From Fimbriiglobus ruber (GTDB lineage: Bacteria > Planctomycetota > Planctomycetia > Gemmatales > Gemmataceae): a DNA stretch of 64,000 bases. The notes under the pieces are model-generated. The model worked only from the letters and a program-made list of their open reading frames with translations. It was not told the DNA's origin and made no database searches. Positions 51,775-60,757 of the stretch are shown piece by piece. Position numbers and translations under genes: made by a program. Each line of letters begins with the position of its first letter. Positions within the stretch are counted from its first letter, which is position 1. The stretch spans positions 233,460 through 297,459 of the forward strand of contig NZ_NIDE01000020.1 in NCBI RefSeq assembly GCF_002197845.1, given 5' to 3'.

Positions 51775-53355
51775 ATGACAAGCACCGCGTGGCTGGCGCC
51801 CGTTGCCGGGTCGGCCCTCGTTCGCCGGGTCGCCGACGCCGGGTTCCTCCCCTTCGCCCGTTCGCGGGTCCGGCACCTCGACCGGATGAACGTCGCCGCG
51901 GTTCAGACGGCCACTCTCCAGCGCCTCGTCCGAATGGCCCGGGACACGCAGTTCGGCCGGGAACACGACTTCGCCAGCGTCCGGACGATCGCGGATTACC
52001 AGGCGCGAGTACCAGTGCGGGAGTACGAGGAGTTTTGGCAGAAATACTGGAAAGATGCCTACCCGCGGCTCGCGGGCGTCACCTGGCCATCGGCCATCCC
52101 GTACTACGCTCTCTCCTCCGGGACCACGAGCGGAGCGACTAAGTACATACCGGTCAGTAGCGAGATGGTGGCGTCGAACCGTAAGGCAGCTCTAACGACA
52201 CTTTCCCTTTTTCGGAACGTCTATTCCGAAGCTCGAACGCTGACCGGGAAGTTCTTTTTCCTGGGCGGCAGCACCGATCTCCGCCAGCAACCCGATGGGA
52301 GTCTCGCGGGCGACTTGAGCGGCATCGCGGCGAAGGAAGTCTCGGGCCTGATGCGGCCGTACACCTACCCCTCTCTCGAAGTGGGCCTCATCTCGAATTG
52401 GGAGACCAAACTCGCGCGACTCGCCGAGGAGTCCGTTCGCGAACCGATTACCGCGATCAGTGGCGTCCCGTCGTGGGTCTTGAAGATGTTCGACGCGGTG
52501 AAACAGCAAACTGGCAAGAAGACGATCGCCGATATCTGGCCGATGTTGCGTTTGATCGTCCACGGTGGGACCAAGTTCGACCCGTACCGAGACGTTTTCA
52601 AATCGGAGATCGGGAACGACGCGGTTAAGTATTGCGAAGTTTACCCCTGTTCGGAAGGGTTCGTCGCCACCGAAGATCCGCGGCACCCGGGTTTGCTACG
52701 AATGGTCCCGGACCACGACATTTTCTTCGAGTTCATCCCGCGGAACGAACTCGGCTCGCTTCGCCCGACCCGGCACACGCTCGCGAACGTGGAACTCGGG
52801 CTCGAATACGCGGTGGTCGTCACCAGCTGTGCCGGGTTGTGGGGCTACCTCATCGGGGACACGGTCCGTTTCGAAAGCCGAACGCCGCCGTTGATCCGGT
52901 TTACGGGGCGAACGAAATATTTCCTCTCGGCCTTCGGCGAACACTTGATTCAAGAGGAGATCGATGGGGCCGTCGCGAAAGCCGCTCACGACTGTGGCGT
53001 CACCGCCGTCGATCACCACGTCGGGCCGATCTTCCGGACCGCCCCGGGAATGCCGGGCCGCCACTTGTATTTGGTCGAATTCCGCGGGCCACCGCCCGCG
53101 GACCTGGATGCATTCGCGCGGGTACTCGACGGCGAACTGATTCGCATGAACGAGGACTATGCCGCTCACCGAGCCGGCGACCTCACGATGCTCAAACCGG
53201 AAATCCGCGTGGTCCCGCCGGAAGGGTTTAGCGAGTGGATGAAAGCTCACGGGCGGCGGGTCGGCGGCCAGATCAAAGTCCCGCGGATGGACAATAGCGG
53301 GGCACTCACAACCGAACTCGCAACCTGGTTCGCGGGGAGAGGGAGTGGAGTTTGA
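51775..53355 (+). CDS. GH3-family acyl-adenylate ligase-like protein
   Basis: A 526-residue protein from ATG 51775, 103 bases after the methyltransferase. Family features: QFGREHDFASVRTIADYQAR near the start, the ATP-binding YALSSGTTSGATKYIPVS (about 117-134), FRFTGRTKYFL-type RFTGRTKYFLSAFGEHL (about 380-395), IQEEIDGAV and the C-terminal KVPRM. GH3 proteins adenylate a carboxylate and conjugate it to an amine; plant members make amino-acid conjugates of hormones, and bacterial members are largely uncharacterised. Probably cotranscribed with the hydrolase and methyltransferase. Confidence 0.88.
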   Translation: MTSTAWLAPVAGSALVRRVADAGFLPFARSRVRHLDRMNVAAVQTATLQRLVRMARDTQFGREHDFASVRTIADYQARVPVREYEEFWQKYWKDAYPRLAGVTWPSAIPYYALSSGTTSGATKYIPVSSEMVASNRKAALTTLSLFRNVYSEARTLTGKFFFLGGSTDLRQQPDGSLAGDLSGIAAKEVSGLMRPYTYPSLEVGLISNWETKLARLAEESVREPITAISGVPSWVLKMFDAVKQQTGKKTIADIWPMLRLIVHGGTKFDPYRDVFKSEIGNDAVKYCEVYPCSEGFVATEDPRHPGLLRMVPDHDIFFEFIPRNELGSLRPTRHTLANVELGLEYAVVVTSCAGLWGYLIGDTVRFESRTPPLIRFTGRTKYFLSAFGEHLIQEEIDGAVAKAAHDCGVTAVDHHVGPIFRTAPGMPGRHLYLVEFRGPPPADLDAFARVLDGELIRMNEDYAAHRAGDLTMLKPEIRVVPPEGFSEWMKAHGRRVGGQIKVPRMDNSGALTTELATWFAGRGSGV

Positions 53356-53439
53356 TGTCGGCACATTCGTCCGCAGGGTCCGGATCAAAACTCTCGATTG
53401 CCTCGATAACCGTAACCGTGGCGACCCGCCGGTCTTAAA

Positions 53440-53831
53440 ACAGGGGTTTCAGCGCAATAAATGCAAAAAATGCTCCCAGGCACCACGGCTCGACAGTCGC
53501 GGAGACGCGCCGGCCCCAAAACAGGGGGTTTCAGCGCAATAAATGCAAAAAATGCGATACTTCTCGCTCGACGCGACAAGATTTGGAGTGCGGCGCTTTA
53601 CCGCCGCTTTTGTTTCGGGATTAGCCCAATTTAGCCCCTGCCAAGGTCGAGTCCCGTGCCAGCTATCCGGGGTCCGCTTGGCGCTCGGCGACGCTTCGGA
53701 TGCCAGAAACAAAAACAAAAGCGGCGGTAAAGCGCCGCACTCCAAATCAAGTACACCTCATAAGATCGCGCCGGGTGCAGTCGCGTCGAGCGAGAAGTCT
53801 CAAAAATGCTCCCAGGCACCACGGCTCGATG
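53440..53831. repeat. Complex intergenic repeat block
   Basis: Contains direct copies of GGTTTCAGCGCAATAAATGC (about 53444 and 53525) and of ATGCTCCCAGGCACCACGG (about 53470 and 53807). Within lies a large imperfect inverted repeat: GGAGTGCGGCGCTTTACCGC at about 53585 and its complement at about 53720, with outer arms CTTCTCGCTCGACGCGAC and their complement at about 53780. No ORF. It resembles a family of dispersed planctomycete intergenic repeats or a MITE-like element in the gap between convergent genes. Confidence 0.65.
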
Positions 53832-53903
53832 GCCTCGTGGTAAGGCCATACCACGAGGAGTTCCGCAGGTTGGTTGGAGTTCAACTATCAACCGCCGAAC
53901 GTT

Positions 53904-55118
53904 TTAATGCCCGCGGCGGATGTCGGACGGTGGGTAGCGCACTTCGATCCGGTACACCTTCTTCGTCCGGCAGGAGATTTCCCAGGTCGCCGGGTCGATC
54001 CGCTCCGGTACTTCGATTCGGTGGATGTCCACGGTGGCGTGGAAGCCCCGCTCCCAGAACACGTCGATCACCATCCGCAAGGCGAGCGGGTCTTCGAGGA
54101 TCGCTTCCTCGCTGTTGATCTGGGCGTGCCCGGACATCGCATGAGCCCGGACGATCGGGACGATCTTCGCCTCGATGAATTGCACCACCCGCCGTAACAG
54201 TTCCTCGTTTTCCTCCTCGTACTGCTCCAACCGGCTCACGAGTTCCTGGCGGGCGTGCAAGCCGAGTTGGGTGGCGATCGGGATGTTCTGGATGAGGTCG
54301 TACACCTCGGGGCTCAACTCCAGCGAACTCTGGTACGTGAATTCCCGCAGGATGTTCCGCTGGACCTCGGGCAGATCGCCTTCGGCGTCGATGAAGTGGA
54401 AGTGGAAGATCTTCCGCAACGACTGGAGGGCGTCGAAGGTCGAGTCCTTGAACGCCTTGTACCGCTTCCGGCAAAGATCCCGGTCGAGGTCCGTGACCCG
54501 CTCTTCGAGCAGCACGCCGGTCCCCGTTTCCCGGACCAGGCGGTTATGCTCCTTGATTTTCAGCCCGCGCTGCAACTGCCGCTGGACGCTGACGTCTTCC
54601 GGTACGAACAACAGCGCGATGCGGAACATCGGCTTGCGGGACGCCCGCCCCTGGGCGGTGGCCCGCTGCTCGGCCCGGAGTTCCAGCATCTTGTGGTAAA
54701 AGAGCTTCAGGCACTCGACCTGGACTTTGGTGCGGGGGAACCCGTCGACGATCACCCCGTCGCGATATTTAGGATCGAGCAGTTCCTGGAGCAACAGCCC
54801 GATCACTTCGCGGTCGCCGACCATCTGGCCGGCGTTCTTGATAGCCACCGCCTGGGGGGTGGTCAGCAGGTTGCTGATGACGATCGGCGGAGCCGTGATG
54901 TCGCGGGCTTTCGCGATGAACGTCGTGTTGGTCCCTTTGCCCGCCCCCGGGGCGCCACCCAGCCAGATGAACTCGCGCGGGAACCGGAGGGCGTCGCGGC
55001 CGTTCCGCTCCTGAAGGTCGTCCCAGACGGCCGAGAAGATGAGCTGGGCGTCCTTGATTTCTAAATCGACCGGCGCCGCCGCGGGTCGCGGGACGGGGTT
55101 GGGGACGGGCTCGCTCAC
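53904..55118 (-). CDS. Adenylate-kinase-like nucleoside monophosphate kinase with C-terminal extension
   Basis: A 404-residue protein. The kinase part (residues about 45-250) shows the P-loop WLGGAPGAGKGTN, the NMP-binding segment with ISNLLTTPQAVAIKN and LLLQELLD, VIVDGFPRTKVQVE and RVTDLDRDLCRKRY, all adenylate-kinase-type landmarks, though the lid is atypical. The last about 150 residues (EVYDLIQNIPIATQLGLHAR onwards) form a helical then beta-rich domain not found in Adk, which is normally 190-220 residues. It probably phosphorylates a nucleotide or related small molecule, with the extra domain giving specificity or oligomerisation. Monocistronic. Confidence 0.8.
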   Translation of the reverse strand: MSEPVPNPVPRPAAAPVDLEIKDAQLIFSAVWDDLQERNGRDALRFPREFIWLGGAPGAGKGTNTTFIAKARDITAPPIVISNLLTTPQAVAIKNAGQMVGDREVIGLLLQELLDPKYRDGVIVDGFPRTKVQVECLKLFYHKMLELRAEQRATAQGRASRKPMFRIALLFVPEDVSVQRQLQRGLKIKEHNRLVRETGTGVLLEERVTDLDRDLCRKRYKAFKDSTFDALQSLRKIFHFHFIDAEGDLPEVQRNILREFTYQSSLELSPEVYDLIQNIPIATQLGLHARQELVSRLEQYEEENEELLRRVVQFIEAKIVPIVRAHAMSGHAQINSEEAILEDPLALRMVIDVFWERGFHATVDIHRIEVPERIDPATWEISCRTKKVYRIEVRYPPSDIRRGH

Positions 55119-55481
55119 GGGACCTCCGGAATCACGCTAGGAGTCGATACGAGGACGGTCTGCCGGGAAGCCGGGTTCACGGTCCGTCGCAGAACGCGAA
55201 AAACGAACGGGACTGCGTCACGCGAGTGGCCGGTCCAGAACTGCACGATTTTAATCTACAACCCGGACGGACAAAAACCGACAGCAAGACCGGACACAAT
55301 CGGCCTTTGATGGGCTATTTTGACGAATGTGCCGGTCGAGCGGGTAGCCGCGTAATCAGCGGTGTCAAACAGGAAGTCGAGGCGTCGGCCCGTGGGCTCG
55401 ACTAGCCGCCGTTCGCGTAATTTGCAATTGGCACCATGACGGGAGCGACCTCGGGCCAAACAAGCGAAGGAGTGAGATTCG
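55119..55481. other. Intergenic region, no gene supported
   Basis: 363 bases between divergent genes. The short open frame at 55256-55459 on the minus strand lacks typical planctomycete codon pattern and family features. Probably promoter space for both neighbours. Confidence 0.4.
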
Positions 55482-56060
55482 ATGGGCTTACTCGATCAGT
55501 GGGAACACCAGTTCCCCAATTGCGAGCCGATGGCGCACTTGCTGAAAACGGTTTTCAAGGACCGATGGGTACGGTTTCATAGCCTGCCGGAATCGAAGCG
55601 TTATCCGGAAGATGAAACAGAGTATGCGGTCGTGTTGGACCGCCACAATCGCGTTTTGAGTGAGTTGGCCAACGCGGAACGGAGCCTGGTCTTGTTGACC
55701 ACCGAGTTTTCCGAGTCACCGACTCCTCTCCTTACCCGGCCGGAATTGCGAGCATTGGATCCGGAAGCGGTGCCGTGGCGAAGTATCCCGATGCACGAGT
55801 TGGACGGGGATTTTGACAACCCGAACTTTTGGCACGTATTGGCCAGCGTTCGAGAATGGCACCCGGGCGCGTTCGACCCGATCGTCCGGTTGGTCGCCAA
55901 CGATGTTGTTCCCAACGTCATGATCGTGAATCCGGACTGCCGGTGGCTCTTGCACCCCTACGACGGCGGAATGGACGTGATTGCCGAAACATCAGTCGAG
56001 CGAGAGCGCCTCAAGTTATCTCACGCCGATTGGCTGTCGTCGGAACACGACGGGCTTTGA
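55482..56060 (+). CDS. Hypothetical protein, DUF3885-like
   Basis: A 192-residue soluble protein with GAAGGAG before ATG 55482. The sequence begins LDQWEHQFPNCEPMAHLLKT and ends with a conserved-looking VIVNPDCRWLLHPYDGGMDV, where residues Trp-x-x-x-Pro-Tyr-Asp-Gly-Gly-Met-Asp resemble DUF3885 and related immunity-like families. No catalytic motif visible. It may be a stand-alone immunity or regulatory protein. The family assignment is tentative. Confidence 0.55.
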   Translation: MGLLDQWEHQFPNCEPMAHLLKTVFKDRWVRFHSLPESKRYPEDETEYAVVLDRHNRVLSELANAERSLVLLTTEFSESPTPLLTRPELRALDPEAVPWRSIPMHELDGDFDNPNFWHVLASVREWHPGAFDPIVRLVANDVVPNVMIVNPDCRWLLHPYDGGMDVIAETSVERERLKLSHADWLSSEHDGL

Positions 56061-56201
56061 TCCAGGTCTTCGTTACCCGTCGGCAGGCTCGACCCGGTGA
56101 AGTAAACGGTCCGCGAGTATTCAAACATCGTGCCCGATCGGCACTCCCGGCGAGTTATAATTCTTCTCCAGGTGCGTGGGTTCCTAGCTGAGGGCTTACC
56201 G

Positions 56202-56813
56202 ATGCGGGCGGTGATCGTGGATCTCCCGAAACACTGGCTGGCCGAGCGGAAGAACTCCGAGGCCGCCCAATGGGACGAGATGTGGAACGGGGTACTGCAC
56301 ATGCCGCCCATGCCCAACGGGATGCACCAGGACTTTAACGGCGACCTCCGGGATTATTTGAAACGCAGGTGGGCGAAACTGAACAGCGGATTCGTCCGGT
56401 GCGAGGTCAACCTGACCACTCCCGAAGACGAAGTTGAGTGGACACACAACTACCGCATTCCCGACCTCGTACTCGTCAGCCGCGACCGACTCCACATCGA
56501 CAAAAATGCTTACATGGCTGGAGCGCCTTTGGTCGTGGTGGAGATCCGGTCGCCGGGGGACGAGACGTACGACAAAATCCCGCTCTACGCCGCCCTCGGC
56601 GTGCCGGAAGTCTGGGTCTTTGACCGCGACACGCGGGAGCCCGAGATTCACGTCCTCGGCACCGGACCGGGGTATCAGCTTCTACCCGCGGACCAGGACG
56701 GCTGGGTGCGGAGTCCGGCGACGGGGATCGAATTTCGCTCGGCCGCGGCGGGAAGGGTCGCGGCTCGGGTCGCCGGCGATCCGGCGACCACCGAAGAACT
56801 GCCGGACGTTTGA
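56202..56813 (+). CDS. Uma2-family endonuclease-like protein, paralogue 1
   Basis: A 203-residue PD-(D/E)xK-fold protein of the Uma2/DUF820 type. Start ATG 56202 aligns with the paralogue start (MRAVI). Motifs: a substrate-side helix LPKHWLAERKNSEAAQWDEMW, then YRIPDLVLVSRDR (Asp), APLVVVEIRSPGDETYDKI (Glu and neighbouring Lys/Asp) and YAALGVPEVWVFDRDT. These proteins are hugely expanded in planctomycetes and cyanobacteria and no function is established. The next gene is a close paralogue. Confidence 0.85.
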   Translation: MRAVIVDLPKHWLAERKNSEAAQWDEMWNGVLHMPPMPNGMHQDFNGDLRDYLKRRWAKLNSGFVRCEVNLTTPEDEVEWTHNYRIPDLVLVSRDRLHIDKNAYMAGAPLVVVEIRSPGDETYDKIPLYAALGVPEVWVFDRDTREPEIHVLGTGPGYQLLPADQDGWVRSPATGIEFRSAAAGRVAARVAGDPATTEELPDV

Positions 56814-56903
56814 TGGCGGACTCGTTTGACCCGACCGTCGGACTACGTTCCGTACACGGATCGCCCTCACCTGGAACACTCTGCTCTTTACTGAGATTAA
56901 CCC

Positions 56904-57518
56904 ATGCGGGCCGTGATCGCGGATCTCCCGAAGCACTGGTTGGCCGAGCGGAAGAGTTCCGAGGCCGCCCAGTGGGACGAGATGTGGAACGGGGTACTGC
57001 ACATGCCGCCCATGCCCAACGGGATGCACCAGGATTTTGCGTTCACTCTCGGCGTTTATCTGTTGAATCGGTGGGCGAGACCGAACGGCGGTCTCATACG
57101 GCAGGAGGTCAACCTGACCGCGCCGGAAGACGAAGCCCAGTGGACGCATAACTACCGCATTCCCGACCTCGTACTCGTCAGCCGCGACCGGTTCCCCATC
57201 GACAAGAACGAGTACATGGCCGGTGCCCCGTTAGTGGTCGTGGAAGTCCGGTCGCCGGGGGATGAGACGTATGACAAGCTCCCGTTCTACGCCGCCCTCG
57301 GGGTTCCCGAGGTGTGGGTGTTCGACCGCGATACCCGGGTTCCCGAGATCTATGCCCTCGCTCCCGGAGCGGCGTACCAAATGTTGCCGGCCGGTGCGGA
57401 CGGTTGGATACTGAGCCCGGCGACCGGGATCGAGTTCCAGCACACCGGGGCGAACAAGGTCACTGTCCGGGTCGCAGGAGATCCGGCAACCGCCGACGAA
57501 TTACCGTACACGTGGTAG
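56904..57518 (+). CDS. Uma2-family endonuclease-like protein, paralogue 2
   Basis: A 204-residue close relative of the gene 90 bases upstream: both share PKHWLAERK, EMWNGVLHMPPMPNGMHQDF and the catalytic-region blocks YRIPDLVLVSRDR, VVVEVRSPGDETYDK and GVPEVWVFDRDT. Divergence is concentrated in the middle (residues about 48-75) and the C-terminal strand region, which suggests tandem duplication with divergence of the surface that contacts the partner or substrate. Confidence 0.85.
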   Translation: MRAVIADLPKHWLAERKSSEAAQWDEMWNGVLHMPPMPNGMHQDFAFTLGVYLLNRWARPNGGLIRQEVNLTAPEDEAQWTHNYRIPDLVLVSRDRFPIDKNEYMAGAPLVVVEVRSPGDETYDKLPFYAALGVPEVWVFDRDTRVPEIYALAPGAAYQMLPAGADGWILSPATGIEFQHTGANKVTVRVAGDPATADELPYTW

Positions 57519-57650
57519 GGTTCCGTTCAGTTTTCAGCCATTCACTCCGCGGACACCATCCTCCCCGCCCGGGTTCACCCGGCGAACCCGCACCGTTAGC
57601 TGCTCTCCTCCCTTCGACCCAATTCCGGGTGTCCGAAAGGAGTGTGTCCC

Positions 57651-58430
57651 ATGCAGTTCTCGGTCCGGGCCGCCGACCTCGCGCGGCTCAACACGTTGAC
57701 CAAGTACCCGCCCATCCCCACTTATCACCCCCTCGACCCGTCGACCGGCCGCGTCCTCGACGCCGCCCGGCGGCCGCCGCCCGGCGAAGTCATCGCCACC
57801 GAAAAAATCGACGGCGCCGGCTGCCGGATCGTGCTGCTCCCAGACGCTTCTTACCTGATCGGCGGGCGGGACAACTGGCTATACGCTCGCGGCGACCTGA
57901 TCGGCAGTCGCTCGCACGGCATCGTCGCCGCAACCCGTCCGGTCGCGGACCGACTCGGCGACGCGGGCGGGAACTTCATCCTCGTCGTGTTCGGCGAAGT
58001 GTACGGGGGAAAGGTGACAGCCGCGAGTTCGTCCTATACGAGCAAGCGCGAGGTGGGCTATCGGGTGGTCGACGTGGCCCGGATCGAGAACTATCAGGAG
58101 CGGCTGACGGAAACGGTCGACGAGATCGCCGCGTGGCGGGAAGCGGACGGGCCGGCGTTCCTGACGGAAGACGACCTTCAGGCGTTCGCGGCCGCGCACG
58201 CGCTGAAGCTCGCGCCCCGCATCGCCCGCTTCCCGGGCCGCGACTTGCCGACCCGTGTGGACCAGACGCTCACGTTCCTGGAGGAACTGCTCCCGACCTC
58301 GCGGTGCCGACTCGACGCCGGGGCCGGCGGTGAGCCGGAAGGTCTGGTCGTGCGGACCACCGATCGCGGGTGGGTGACAAAACTCCGTTTTGGGGACTAC
58401 GCGCGGGCGACCCGGCGGAAGCGGAAGTAG
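57651..58430 (+). CDS. RNA-ligase-like nucleotidyltransferase (Rnl2/DRAT-type)
   Basis: A 259-residue protein; ATG 57651 has AAAGGAG about nine bases upstream. The ligase motifs appear in order: motif I ATEKIDGAGCR with the adenylated Lys (about 47), motif Ia GGRDNWLYARGD, motif III-like ILVVFGEVYGGKV (about 113-125), motif IV EPEGLVVRTTD (about 228-238) and motif V TKLRFGDYARA (about 243-253). This is the adenylyltransferase core of ATP-dependent RNA ligases such as T4 Rnl2, which seal nicks or join RNA ends. No kinase or phosphatase partner is adjacent, so whether it repairs RNA or something else is unknown. Confidence 0.8.
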   Translation: MQFSVRAADLARLNTLTKYPPIPTYHPLDPSTGRVLDAARRPPPGEVIATEKIDGAGCRIVLLPDASYLIGGRDNWLYARGDLIGSRSHGIVAATRPVADRLGDAGGNFILVVFGEVYGGKVTAASSSYTSKREVGYRVVDVARIENYQERLTETVDEIAAWREADGPAFLTEDDLQAFAAAHALKLAPRIARFPGRDLPTRVDQTLTFLEELLPTSRCRLDAGAGGEPEGLVVRTTDRGWVTKLRFGDYARATRRKRK

Positions 58431-58635
58431 CGGTGGCGGGTTCGGGGCGGTCGCCCGGACCCGCTTTCCCGGCGCGAATCTGCCTCGGTCGGTGGAGTCG
58501 TGAGGGCCGTGCGGGGAGCAGCTGACCGAACGCGGCCGCCCGGGGTACATTTGTCCTTGCGAGACAGGTGAACATCTGTTATCTCTCTTTCGGGTCGAGG
58601 TGGTCAGTCTTTCACCCGAAGCGCCGGAGGTTCAC

Positions 58636-59085
58636 ATGTCGACGGCTCTCATTCCCCACCTGGTCGTTCACGACGGGGTCGCGGCGATCGAGTTCTACAA
58701 GGCCGCGCTCGGCGCGGTCGAGGTCTTCCGCATGCCAGCGCAGGACGGCAAGCGGCTCATGCACGCGTCCCTCACGATCGGCGGCTCACCGCTGTTCCTG
58801 AACGACGATTTCCCCGAATACTGCGAAGGCAAGGCCAAGGCTCCGAAGCACACTGGGTCGACGGCTGTGACGCTCCACATAAACGTCCCGGATTGCGACG
58901 CGGCGATCGTGAAAATGGCCGACGCCGGTGCGACTGTGACGATGCCCGCCGCAGACATGTTCTGGGGCGACCGGTACGGTCGGGTGCAAGACCCGTTCGG
59001 GCACGAGTGGTCGTTCTCGACGACCCTTTCGCCGGAACGCGCTCAGGCCGCGAAAGAAGCCTTCGCAAAACAGGGCATTTGCTGA
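58636..59085 (+). CDS. VOC-superfamily (PhnB/glyoxalase-like) protein
   Basis: A 149-residue protein from ATG 58636. Two beta-alpha-beta-beta-beta modules: IPHLVVHDGVAAIEFYKAAL and, after a KHTGSTAVTLHINVPDCD linker, VTMPAADMFWGDRYGRVQDP then FGHEWSFSTT. This is the PhnB-like vicinal-oxygen-chelate fold. The metal ligands common in enzymes are only partly present, so it may bind a small ligand or metal rather than catalyse. A second upstream ATG lacks family sequence. Confidence 0.8.
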   Translation: MSTALIPHLVVHDGVAAIEFYKAALGAVEVFRMPAQDGKRLMHASLTIGGSPLFLNDDFPEYCEGKAKAPKHTGSTAVTLHINVPDCDAAIVKMADAGATVTMPAADMFWGDRYGRVQDPFGHEWSFSTTLSPERAQAAKEAFAKQGIC

Positions 59086-59420
59086 GAATTGATGTAGTGG
59101 TTTTCAGCCTGAAAGGCTGGTAGTTCTCAGCCCAGGGCAACGCCCTGGGTCATACGACAACCAGAGTTTTCAGCCTGAAGAGACGAGGCGATCGAGGGAA
59201 TCGGGGCGGGGGCTTTGCCCGCGTGCCAGTCGTCCCCAGGGTGTTGCCGCTCGCTTCGCGACAACCAGACGGCGTACCGACTGTCGAGTTTCCCGTCATG
59301 TCGCCGGAATTTTCAGCAATCCCTTGCTTTCTCACCCGCCCCCGGGTTCTACTAGGACCAGTCCCCCGTCCGCGACGAGCGGGCCACGGGAATGTCGTCC
59401 CGCAACGAGGAGGCGGGTTC
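59086..59420. repeat. Intergenic region with palindromic repeats
   Basis: Contains CAGCCCAGGGCAACGCCCTG (59129 on), a palindrome of the type scattered in planctomycete intergenic DNA, and the related TTTCAGCCTGAAAGGCTG / TTTTCAGCCTGAAGAG pair near 59100 and 59168. No gene is supported; the following phosphatase frame is open through here but lacks family features until 59421. Confidence 0.55.
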
Positions 59421-60719
59421 ATGTCCGTTGCGACCGACTTCTTTGAAATCACCCCGCGGAACTGGCGGGCGCGGCTGGCGGTCAGCGTCGACTTGATGCG
59501 CGAACTGAGTCGGTATACCGACCCGGATGAGATGTATCACGTCTTCGCCCGGCGGATGAGCCAGCTTTACCCCACCGCTCGGCAAGTCTCCCTGTCCCGC
59601 CGCGACCTGGAAGCCCCCCGGTTCCGGGTGATGCGGTTCAACCAGTGGAAGGACCGGGTCAACCCGTACAAGGAGCCGCACCGGTTGCCGGTCTACTCGG
59701 GCGGCCTGCTCGCGGAATTGCTGTACGCGGACGCCCCGCGCGTCATCGACGACCTGCACCTGGAAGACGACGACCCGGCGATCGAGTTCCTCGACGGGCA
59801 GCGGTCGCTGCTCGCCATCCCGCTCTACGAGGGCGGGGCGGCCCTCAACATGCTTGTCGTCACGCGGGAAGAGTCGGCCGCGTTCCCCCGCGAGCAGATC
59901 CCCGAACTCGTCTGGATGACGAACCTGCTCGGTCGCGCCATGCAGACTCTGGTGTTGACCGACGAACTCCAGGCGGCCTACGAGACGGCGGAGTACGAAG
60001 TCCGCACCATCGCCGCCCTGCAGCGGAGCCTGCTTCCGCCGGCCGTGCCCCAAGTCCCCGGGCTCGACGTGGCGGTTCACTACCGGGCCGCCAACCGCGC
60101 GGGCGGTGACTACTACGACTTCTTCCCGCTAGCCGACGGCCGGCTCGGCGTGCTGGTCGCGGACGTGAGCGGGCACGGAACGCCGGCTGCCGTCCTGATG
60201 GCGATCACGCACACCCTCGCCCACGCCTTCCCCGACCCGCCGACCAGTCCGGGTCGGCTCCTCGCCTATCTGAACGCCCGTCTCGCCCGGCGGTACACCG
60301 GCGCGACCGGGAACTTCGTCACGGCCTTTGCCGCGGTGTTCGACCCGGTCCGGTCGGTCGTGACTTACGCGAACGCGGGGCACATGCCGCCCCGCGTGGC
60401 GGCCGCGAACACCCCAGGTTGGTCGCCCTTGCCCGGCGGACAGCGATTGCCGCTCGGCGTCAACTCCCGCGACTCGGCTTACCCGGAAGTCACCATTCCG
60501 CTGGGCGTAGGCGACCGTGTGGCGATCTTTACGGACGGCATCATCGAGGCCGTCAACCGCGCCGGTGAGCCGTTCGGGTTCGACCGACTCGACGCCAGTC
60601 TCGGCCATTCACCCGCGCCGGCGGAAAGTATCGTTGGGGCGGTCCTGGGCGAACTCGATGATTTCGCGGACACCCCCGTGGCCGACGACCGGACACTTCT
60701 TGTCGTCCGGCGGACGTGA
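59421..60719 (+). CDS. GAF-type sensor with SpoIIE/PP2C serine phosphatase domain
   Basis: A 432-residue protein from ATG 59421 with GAGGAGG upstream. Residues about 20-185 form a GAF-like sensory domain (VDLMRELSRYTDPDEMYHVF, SLLAIPLYEGGAALNMLVVT). A short coil leads into an RsbU/SpoIIE phosphatase domain: LQRSLLPPAVPQVPGLDVAV, the metal-binding GGDYYDFFPLADGRL and VADVSGHGTPAAVLM, TYANAGHMPP, and IFTDGIIEAVNRAGEPFG. All metal Asp residues are visible. Such proteins dephosphorylate anti-sigma-factor antagonists and control stress sigma factors. No partner gene is adjacent. Confidence 0.88.
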   Translation: MSVATDFFEITPRNWRARLAVSVDLMRELSRYTDPDEMYHVFARRMSQLYPTARQVSLSRRDLEAPRFRVMRFNQWKDRVNPYKEPHRLPVYSGGLLAELLYADAPRVIDDLHLEDDDPAIEFLDGQRSLLAIPLYEGGAALNMLVVTREESAAFPREQIPELVWMTNLLGRAMQTLVLTDELQAAYETAEYEVRTIAALQRSLLPPAVPQVPGLDVAVHYRAANRAGGDYYDFFPLADGRLGVLVADVSGHGTPAAVLMAITHTLAHAFPDPPTSPGRLLAYLNARLARRYTGATGNFVTAFAAVFDPVRSVVTYANAGHMPPRVAAANTPGWSPLPGGQRLPLGVNSRDSAYPEVTIPLGVGDRVAIFTDGIIEAVNRAGEPFGFDRLDASLGHSPAPAESIVGAVLGELDDFADTPVADDRTLLVVRRT

Positions 60720-60757
60720 GCGGGTGCGCTAAACGCGCTTTTGCAGGTAAAAAGTCG

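Noticed and set aside
37126-58430. RNA-repair system combining the nucleotidyltransferase and the RNA ligase
   Set aside because: The genes are nearly 20 kb apart, separated by ISs and unrelated operons, so there is no basis to link them.
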